10,839 nt of DNA from Coriobacteriales bacterium. GTDB lineage: Bacteria > Actinomycetota > Coriobacteriia > Coriobacteriales > UBA8131. Position 1 is the first letter of the stretch, and each line of letters starts with the position of its first letter. Both the position numbers and the translations under genes were made by a program. The notes below the pieces were generated by a model that had not been told where the DNA came from, ran no database searches, and was given only the letters and a program-made list of their open reading frames with translations. The stretch lies in NCBI GenBank assembly GCA_031263665.1, contig JAISFJ010000126.1, forward strand, positions 1-10,839, given 5' to 3'. Of the stretch, positions 6,617-10,839 are shown in pieces.

Positions 6617-7385
6617 ACTTTTGGTTGAGCGGGACCTGAGTGAAGATGTCGAGCAGGCCAAGCGTATGGTGCTCGCGGGCGAGGTATCAGGTGTCGATGG
6701 CATGCTCACCCAGCCGCGTATGCTCATCGACCCCGCCTGTGCGCTGCGACTCAAAACACAAAGCGAATTCGTCTCCCGCGGAGGCGATAAGCTCAAGGGG
6801 GCCCTTGCGGATTTCGCCTTTGACCCCCGTGGCCTTTGCTGTCTCGACGTGGGAGCGTCTACGGGTGGTTTTACCGATTGTCTGCTGCAACATGGCGCCG
6901 CCTCGGTTGTTGCCGTCGATGTCGCGTATGGGCAGTTTTCCTGGCAACTGCGCAACGACGAACGTGTTACCGTCATTGAGAGAACCAACATCCGCGAGGC
7001 TGACCCAGCGGCTCTCGGCGCCCCCTTCGATTTGGTGGTGGCGGACGTGAGCTTTACTTCTGTGCGGCCGCTGCTTTCGGTGTTTCATGCGCTGCTGTGT
7101 GAGCAGGCCACGCTCATCACCCTCATCAAACCTCAGTTTGAACCCGCAGGCAAAAAGGCAAACAAAGACGGTGTTGTCACCGACCCTGCCGCCCACGTTC
7201 GCGCCCTCGAAGAAGTCATCGAGGCCGCCCACGCCGCCAACCTCACCCCCCAGGCAGTGACCGTCTCCCCCCTCAAAGGCCCCAAAGGCAACATCGAGTT
7301 CTTCCTACTTGCCCAACGAGCAACCACCCCCATCCCCATCGACACCCAAACCATAGTAACAACCGCCCACACACGATTAAACTAA
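6582..7385 (+). CDS. tlyA: TlyA family rRNA 2'-O-methyltransferase (S4 domain plus FtsJ-like domain)
   Basis: Residues about 6-65 form an S4 RNA-binding domain (LIELLVERDLSEDVEQAKRM). Residues about 66-250 form the Rossmann methyltransferase, with the SAM motif DVGASTGGF (89-97). The K-D-K-E tetrad can be read as K70 (SRGGDKL), D155 (ADVSF), K183 (IKPQFE) and E239 (GNIEF). To my knowledge the tetrad of M. tuberculosis TlyA is offset from these numbers by one, which supports the GTG start and the 267-residue length. TlyA methylates ribose in 16S and 23S rRNA at the subunit interface and affects capreomycin/viomycin susceptibility; the old name haemolysin is misleading. The gene follows dxs with a 35-nt overlap, as in the Bacillus cluster. 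The last 20 residues are a Thr/Pro-rich tail of no known role. Confidence 0.93.
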   Translation: MSLREVKIPLIELLVERDLSEDVEQAKRMVLAGEVSGVDGMLTQPRMLIDPACALRLKTQSEFVSRGGDKLKGALADFAFDPRGLCCLDVGASTGGFTDCLLQHGAASVVAVDVAYGQFSWQLRNDERVTVIERTNIREADPAALGAPFDLVVADVSFTSVRPLLSVFHALLCEQATLITLIKPQFEPAGKKANKDGVVTDPAAHVRALEEVIEAAHAANLTPQAVTVSPLKGPKGNIEFFLLAQRATTPIPIDTQTIVTTAHTRLN

Positions 7386-7406
7386 TAGGATACAAAGAAG
7401 CGACGT

Positions 7407-7454
7407 CACAGGGCGCTAAATTCCCTTCCAAGGGAGGGGAATTAACACCCTGTG
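7407..7454 (+). terminator. GC-rich two-part hairpin after tlyA, possible terminator without a U-tract
   Basis: The outer stem CACAGGG (7407-7413) pairs with CCCTGTG (7448-7454). The inner stem 7419-7429 (AATTCCCTTCC) pairs with 7433-7443 over a 3-nt loop, giving 11 pairs with one G-T. An internal loop of 5 and 4 nt joins them. It begins 22 nt after the tlyA stop, where an operon terminator is expected, but no run of T follows. It may be a U-less terminator, an mRNA 3' barrier, or part of a repeat element. Confidence 0.5.
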
Positions 7455-7468
7455 GCGATAACACCCTG
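7443..7468 (+). repeat. Direct repeat TAACACCCTG, two copies 16 bp apart
   Basis: Copies lie at 7443-7452 and 7459-7468. The first overlaps the closing arm of the preceding hairpin. A 10-bp repeat at short distance could be a tandem protein binding site or a small duplication. Confidence 0.6.
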
Positions 7469-7486
7469 GTTACTCGTGAAAAGGTG

Positions 7487-7502
7487 TGTGCACATACGTA
7501 TG
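7487..7502. promoter_or_regulatory. Two overlapping palindromes, possible operator
   Basis: TGTGCACA (7487-7494) and CATACGTATG (7493-7502) are perfect palindromes side by side. The second touches the -35 position of the promoter candidate just downstream, a common operator placement. No known regulator is recognised. Confidence 0.35.
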
Positions 7503-7529
7503 GCAATTTGTGCTGAATACCAGTACAAT
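7500..7529 (+). promoter_or_regulatory. Promoter candidate for ftsK (distal)
   Basis: ATGGCA (7500-7505, 4 of 6 to TTGACA) is followed after 18 bp by TACAAT (7524-7529, 5 of 6 to TATAAT). A transcript from here would carry a leader of roughly 220 nt containing the 100-nt hairpin. Confidence 0.4.
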
Positions 7530-7579
7530 AGCTGCGGGCGATTCAAATAGAGGTGACGCACTGTAGGGCACTTCTAGAA

Positions 7580-7588
7580 ACCGCTTGT
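7580..7588 (+). promoter_or_regulatory. Segment that can compete for one arm of the ftsK leader hairpin
   Basis: ACCGCTTGT can pair with GCAAGCGGT at 7628-7636 (8 Watson-Crick pairs plus one G-T). Those same bases otherwise pair with CCGCTTGC at 7659-7666 inside the large hairpin. The two pairings exclude each other, as in attenuators and riboswitches. Confidence 0.45.
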
Positions 7589-7596
7589 ATAGCAGA

Positions 7597-7696
7597 TTCC
7601 GAGTCAGTTTGCTCCAGGTCTATTCGGGCAAGCGGTGGGACTAGCAGTGCTCATGGGGCCGCTTGCACGGGCAGAGATGGAGCAAACTGGCCGGAA
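7597..7696. promoter_or_regulatory. 100-nt near-continuous hairpin upstream of ftsK
   Basis: The dyad is centred near 7647. From the base up, the pairs are: 7597-7601 with 7692-7696 (TTCCG/CGGAA), a one-base bulge, then 7603-7616 with 7678-7691 (14 pairs including CAGTTTGCTCCA/TGGAGCAAACTG), 7619-7621 with 7673-7675, 7623-7626 with 7668-7671, and 7628-7635 with 7659-7666 (GCAAGCGG/CCGCTTGC). This gives about 34 pairs, 3 of them G-T. The apical loop has a further AGCA/TGCT on the same centre. No T-run follows directly. It could be a cis-acting RNA, a small RNA gene, or a remnant of a miniature inverted-repeat element; I recognise no family. Confidence 0.65.
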
Positions 7697-7727
7697 GATG
7701 GTGTGCAATGGGTTTTTAGAAATGCCC

Positions 7728-7733
7728 TATAGT
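7728..7733 (+). promoter_or_regulatory. Proximal -10 candidate TATAGT before ftsK
   Basis: TATAGT (5 of 6 to TATAAT) lies 28 nt before the ftsK start, but no good -35 is visible (TGCAAT at 7704-7709 is poor). A transcript from here would skip the large hairpin. Confidence 0.3.
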
Positions 7734-7745
7734 TCAAACGTACAC

Positions 7746-7751
7746 GGAGGT
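7746..7751 (+). promoter_or_regulatory. Strong Shine-Dalgarno sequence setting the TTG start of ftsK
   Basis: GGAGGT is a full match to the anti-Shine-Dalgarno core and lies 4 nt before TTG 7756. No ATG or GTG in the ftsK frame is closer. Confidence 0.8.
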
Positions 7752-7755
7752 CTCC

Positions 7756-10611
7756 TTGAGTGCTCAAAAGGCGAAAAATTCCGCAAGTTCGGGGAAGCGG
7801 GCTGGTGGTCGTGGGGGTAGTGGGGCTAACGGCTCCGGGGCCCACAAGAAAGCATCGCCTTCCAAATCATCGCCCCAACAGGCAGCTCGGCAAAAGGCGG
7901 GTGGCAATAAGCCTGCTTTTCTCGATACGCGCCTCAAACGGGAGCTTGTCGGCATCCTGATTGCCGTTTTGGCCGTCGCGCTGTTTATTGCGGTGCTCGT
8001 TCCTGGCACGGCGGTTCTTTCTCGTGCCGTCTCCGACATGCTTCGTCTGCTCATTGGCCTGGGTGCCTACGTCCTGCCGTTTCTCATGCTCGTTTGGGCG
8101 GCGAGTTTTTTTGTTGAGAAGGGTGTTGCGAACACGGCGCTGCGCTTAGGTCTCGGCCTGGGCAGCATCTTTTTGAGTGCGCTCGCGATTGTTGCTCTCA
8201 CGGTTTCTGACGCTGCCGCCGACCCCGCTCTTATCTTCAAGCAGGCGGCGCTCATGTCCCACGGCGGTTATATCGGCGGGGGCATAGCCTGGGTTTTGCT
8301 CAGGCTCGTGGGACAAGGCATTGCCCTCGTCATTCTTATCGGCCTTATTCTTGCCGGTACGGTGCTGATTGGGTTTTCTATTACCGGTTTGGTCGCAAAA
8401 ATCAAAAGCGTACTGGCCGCCCGTCGTGAATCAGAAGAAGGCGAGCCTTCGCACGGCGCTTATGACCTCGAAGGCGACGCGGTTGTTGGGCGGCGTCCGA
8501 AAAAGGGCAGCAACGAAGAACTGATAGCCGCAACGGCGCGCCTCAGCAACGGCTTTGATAACGGGCTTGAGCCGACTCACGAGTTGGATGCGGGGCTTTT
8601 TGCGGATGACGGAGACTATGAGGCTTCCGCCGGCGATGGTGCGGATGCGGGCAAGGGTAATGGTGAGCTGGGCTCGACTCGTCGTCTTCTTGCTGAGCAA
8701 AACGGTAAAACGGAGACAGACGATGAGGACGTTGAGCGCGAGGACGCTACGGTGGCGTTTGGCAAAGCGGAACGGGGCAAGACGGATAATCGCACGGAGA
8801 ACAAGTCTCGTTCGCATGGCGCGGCGCCTTTGGGTGGGGGCGTTGTGGATTTCCCCTTTGAGCTGCCGGGCCTCAAACTGCTCAAGACTTCGCGCAGCAA
8901 GGCTACGACCAAGGCGGGAGAAAGCGAGCTGCGAAAAACCGCCGCCGAACTTCAGGCGACGATTGAGGAATTTGGCGTGGATGCCCAGGTAGAAGGCTGG
9001 GTTGCGGGGCCGACCGTCACGCTTTTTAAGCTCTCTTTGGGAGAAGGGGTGCGCCTCAACAAAATCAACTCACTGGCCGACGACATCGCTTTAGCTCTCG
9101 CGGCACCCGCGGTACGCATCTTCTCGCCCATACCGGGCACCACCTTTGTGGGCATCGAGGTACCCAACGTCAGCCGCAGTATGGTATTGCTTGGCGATGT
9201 GTTGCCAGACGCGCCGGACGGGTCGCTTCAGTTGGCGATAGGAAAAGACGTCGAGGGCGACTCCATCGTCGCCAATCTCGAGAAGATGCCCCATCTGCTC
9301 ATCGGCGGCACGACTGGCTCCGGCAAGTCGGTTGCCATAAACGCCATGATTATGAGTATGCTCATGCGCGCGACACCCGCGCAGGTGCGCATGATTCTCA
9401 TCGACCCCAAGATGGTCGAACTCTCGTTGTATAACGACATTCCGCATCTCTATGTGCCCGTGGTCACCGACGCGCAAAAGGCCGCCAGCGCGCTTGCGTG
9501 GGGCGTGTTGGAGATGGAGCGGCGATTGAAGGTATTTCAACAGGCGGGCGTGAAGAATATCGCTCAGTACAATGACCAGATACGTAAGGAGCGGGAGAAG
9601 CGCGACGCCGCCGCTGCCCGCGAAGCCGCCCGCGAAGCCGCCCGGGAGGCCTCTCGGGTCGCTGCTCACGAAGCCACCCGCATCGCCGCCGAAGAGGCAG
9701 GTGCAGATGAAGGTGCCGACGCGCGCGATGTGGCGCTCAAAGACGCCGGGAGGGGCACCGACGCCGACGCGCCTGACGTGTCCGGCGCACCCGATACGCC
9801 CGACGCGCCCGACATGCCCGACGCGCTTGCAACCGCGGCGCTTGGCGCTTCGCCCCATGCGACTGCCGTTCTTGGAGTGGAGGACGGCGAATACGACGAA
9901 GAGGTGTTTGAGGAAATGCCGCTTATCGTCATCATCATAGACGAACTTGCCGACCTTATGATGGTTGCCGGTAAAGAGGTCGAAATCTCCATCAGCCGAC
10001 TCGCCCAGCTCGCGCGTGCCGCTGGTCTCCATCTCATCATCGCCACTCAGCGACCTTCGACCAACGTCATCACGGGCCTCATCAAGGCAAATATCGTTAA
10101 CCGTATCGCCTTTAACGTGGCCTCGGGCATCGATTCGCGCGTCATCTTAGATAGCCCCGGGGCCGAAGACCTCATCGGAACCGGCGATTTGTTGTTCTCG
10201 CGCCCCGAGTATGGCAAACCCCAGCGCATCCAGGGCTGCTACGTCTCCGAATCTGAGATAGGCTCGGTTGTCGATTTTCTCAAAGGTCAGGCCGAACCCG
10301 AGTATCACGAGGATATTTTGGCGACCGCGGTTGCCGGCATTTCTACGACGTCGCTTACGGATGGCGGCGGTGAGGATGACCCGCTGGTGTGGGAGGCTGC
10401 CGAAATTGTTGTCTCGAGCCGCTTGGGCTCAACGTCCACGCTGCAGCGCCGCCTCAAAGTGGGCTACGCGCGGGCCGGGCGCATTATGGATATGCTCGAA
10501 CAGAAAGGCATCGTTGGCCCTCCGAACGGAAGCAAGCCACGCGATGTACTCACCGATGATGTACTCGACCTGGAGTCCCTCAAAGCCCTCGAAGCCTCAG
10601 ACGACTGGTAA
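7756..10611 (+). CDS. ftsK: FtsK/SpoIIIE family DNA translocase with an insertion in the motor domain
   Basis: FtsK anchors at the division septum and pumps chromosomal DNA with ATP so that the termini are cleared and dimers resolved. Residues 1-60 are basic and low in complexity. Four membrane segments lie near 64-83, 97-120, 128-150 and 187-210. An acidic linker follows to about 370, then the alpha/beta motor from about 375 with Walker A GTTGSGKS (K524), Walker B IVIIIDE (D729, E730), TQRPSTNVITGLIKANI and IDSRVILD. The C-terminal winged-helix gamma domain (about 874-936, ending KPRDVL) reads DNA polarity signals. The start is TTG with a strong GGAGGT. The whole protein has 951 residues. 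A stretch of about 105 residues (616-720) rich in Ala, Arg, Glu and Asp lies between Walker A and Walker B, where SpoIIIE has only some 10-20 residues. The reading frame is intact and all motor motifs are present, so it is probably functional. Confidence 0.95.
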   Translation: MSAQKAKNSASSGKRAGGRGGSGANGSGAHKKASPSKSSPQQAARQKAGGNKPAFLDTRLKRELVGILIAVLAVALFIAVLVPGTAVLSRAVSDMLRLLIGLGAYVLPFLMLVWAASFFVEKGVANTALRLGLGLGSIFLSALAIVALTVSDAAADPALIFKQAALMSHGGYIGGGIAWVLLRLVGQGIALVILIGLILAGTVLIGFSITGLVAKIKSVLAARRESEEGEPSHGAYDLEGDAVVGRRPKKGSNEELIAATARLSNGFDNGLEPTHELDAGLFADDGDYEASAGDGADAGKGNGELGSTRRLLAEQNGKTETDDEDVEREDATVAFGKAERGKTDNRTENKSRSHGAAPLGGGVVDFPFELPGLKLLKTSRSKATTKAGESELRKTAAELQATIEEFGVDAQVEGWVAGPTVTLFKLSLGEGVRLNKINSLADDIALALAAPAVRIFSPIPGTTFVGIEVPNVSRSMVLLGDVLPDAPDGSLQLAIGKDVEGDSIVANLEKMPHLLIGGTTGSGKSVAINAMIMSMLMRATPAQVRMILIDPKMVELSLYNDIPHLYVPVVTDAQKAASALAWGVLEMERRLKVFQQAGVKNIAQYNDQIRKEREKRDAAAAREAAREAAREASRVAAHEATRIAAEEAGADEGADARDVALKDAGRGTDADAPDVSGAPDTPDAPDMPDALATAALGASPHATAVLGVEDGEYDEEVFEEMPLIVIIIDELADLMMVAGKEVEISISRLAQLARAAGLHLIIATQRPSTNVITGLIKANIVNRIAFNVASGIDSRVILDSPGAEDLIGTGDLLFSRPEYGKPQRIQGCYVSESEIGSVVDFLKGQAEPEYHEDILATAVAGISTTSLTDGGGEDDPLVWEAAEIVVSSRLGSTSTLQRRLKVGYARAGRIMDMLEQKGIVGPPNGSKPRDVLTDDVLDLESLKALEASDDW
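9601..9915 (+). other. Low-complexity insertion inside the FtsK motor domain
   Basis: It lies between NIAQYNDQIRKEREK and MPLIVIIIDE. The first part is a run of four-residue units (helical, alternating Arg and Glu). The second is Asp/Ala/Pro-rich (GAPDTPDAPDMPDA), likely disordered, ending in the acidic EDGEYDEEVFEE just before Walker B. Confidence 0.85.
9616..9699 (+). repeat. Seven 12-bp units in ftsK encoding a four-residue repeat
   Basis: The units read AREA, AREA, AREA, SRVA, AHEA, TRIA and AEEA. The first two are identical in DNA (GCCCGCGAAGCC) and the third nearly so. Arg and Glu spaced through an Ala background suggest a long exposed helix with intrahelical salt bridges. Confidence 0.85.
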
Positions 10612-10623
10612 TCACGTGTCGTA

Positions 10624-10784
10624 CGCAGGGAATCTACTCCTCGCTAAAACCAGCCGACGTGCTCTTTCAGCGCAAAATGACAGGGAGTTGTTTTTTTGTT
10701 CGCCCGAAGCTGTCTCATCCCCATCTCATTTTTTAACGCTGTTTCGGGGTAGACCCAGGATGTATTTATCTGTAGTTCCCTGTG
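10624..10784. repeat. Long-range inverted repeat after ftsK
   Basis: CGCAGGGAATCTAC (10624-10637) is complementary to GTAGTTCCCTGTG (10772-10784) with one bulged base and one G-T pair, 134 nt apart, and is followed by a T-rich stretch (10787-10791). It could bound a structured RNA or a miniature element of about 160 bp. Confidence 0.45.
10636..10697 (+). terminator. Candidate intrinsic terminator of ftsK
   Basis: A run of seven T (10691-10697) follows a possible stem: ACTCCT (10636-10641) with AGGGAGT (10682-10688, one bulged G), plus CGCT (10642-10645) with AGCG (10669-10672). The inner region is long and loosely paired, so this is weaker than a classical compact hairpin, but its position 25 nt after the ftsK stop is right. 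Confidence 0.4.
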
Positions 10785-10839
10785 AGTTTTTCTAATTACA
10801 AATTGCCATCAGTCTATGCGATAAGTGTGCTCGACCTTG

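Larger units (their letters stand above)
7386..7755. other. 370-nt intergenic stretch between tlyA and ftsK, rich in secondary structure
   Basis: I find no convincing gene here on either strand. The stretch holds, in order: a 48-nt two-part hairpin, a 10-bp direct repeat, two adjacent palindromes, a promoter candidate, an 8-9 nt segment that can compete for pairing, a 100-nt hairpin, a second -10 candidate and the ftsK ribosome binding site. Each is listed separately. Confidence 0.8.
10612..10839. other. 228-nt noncoding end of the window after ftsK
   Basis: I see no gene here. It holds a T-rich terminator candidate, a CCCGAA/TTCGGG pair (10703-10708 and 10743-10748) and a long-range inverted repeat. 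Composition is richer in A+T than the genes. Confidence 0.7.

Noticed and set aside
7542..7548. TTCAAAT resembling a tRNA T-loop
   Set aside because: The flanking bases do not form a T-stem, and no acceptor or anticodon arm can be built around it.
7635..7820. Possible small protein in the ftsK leader
   Set aside because: It begins inside the large hairpin, has no Shine-Dalgarno sequence, and overlaps the ftsK start in another frame.
9091..10032. Long open frame on the - strand (313 codons) opposite ftsK
   Set aside because: It lies wholly inside the FtsK motor domain, and its Gly/Ala/Arg-rich content mirrors the repeat region; no start signal or family match is seen.
10728..10734. T-run before AACGCT as a second terminator
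   Set aside because: It sits in the loop of the CCCGAA/TTCGGG pairing rather than after a stem.
10268..10795. Open frame on the + strand running from the end of ftsK into the noncoding tail (175 codons)
   Set aside because: Most of it is a frame-shifted copy of the FtsK gamma domain, it is Arg/Ser/Pro-rich, and it has no ribosome binding site.
1..10839. Mobile element, prophage, defence system or CRISPR array
   Set aside because: No transposase, integrase, phage gene, nuclease-toxin pair or spacer-repeat pattern is visible; all genes are housekeeping genes in one direction.

Overview
The window reads as part of the chromosome of a moderately GC-rich bacterium, probably an anaerobic actinomycete of the Coriobacteriia type. 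That placement is an inference from gene order, base composition and the use of TTG and GTG starts; it was not checked by any search. All eight genes I accept lie on the + strand and are housekeeping genes. I see no phage, insertion sequence, CRISPR array, tRNA or rRNA.

Positions 1-7385 hold a tightly packed cluster that looks like one transcription unit: a 5'-truncated carboxyltransferase fused to a biotin carrier domain (pycB-accB), biotin carboxylase (accC), an Asp23/Gls24 protein (YqhY-like), nusB, xseB, dxs and tlyA. Gaps are 7-18 nt, and two junctions overlap (8 nt and 35 nt). The order matches the Firmicutes cluster accB-accC-yqhY-nusB-(folD-xseA)-xseB-(ispA)-dxs-tlyA, but folD, xseA and ispA are absent here. 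The genes supply biotin-dependent carboxylation (oxaloacetate and perhaps malonyl-CoA), rRNA antitermination, the small subunit of exonuclease VII, the first step of the MEP isoprenoid pathway, and a 2'-O rRNA methyltransferase.

Positions 7386-7755 are a 370-nt intergenic stretch with much secondary structure. It holds a 48-nt GC-rich hairpin just after tlyA, a 10-bp direct repeat, short palindromes, two weak promoter candidates and a 100-nt near-continuous hairpin. One arm of that hairpin can pair instead with an upstream segment. The stretch leads into ftsK (7756-10611), which has a TTG start and a strong Shine-Dalgarno sequence. The last 228 nt, after ftsK, contain a terminator candidate and a long-range inverted repeat but no credible gene.

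The less ordinary points are: (1) an internal GTG with a good ribosome binding site exactly at the AccB boundary of the carboxyltransferase fusion, suggesting that two products come from one frame; (2) in-frame minisatellite-like or low-complexity expansions in four unrelated housekeeping proteins (AccC tail, XseB tail, Dxs interdomain linker, FtsK motor domain); (3) the insertion of about 105 residues between Walker A and Walker B of FtsK; and (4) the switch-like RNA or DNA structure in front of ftsK.
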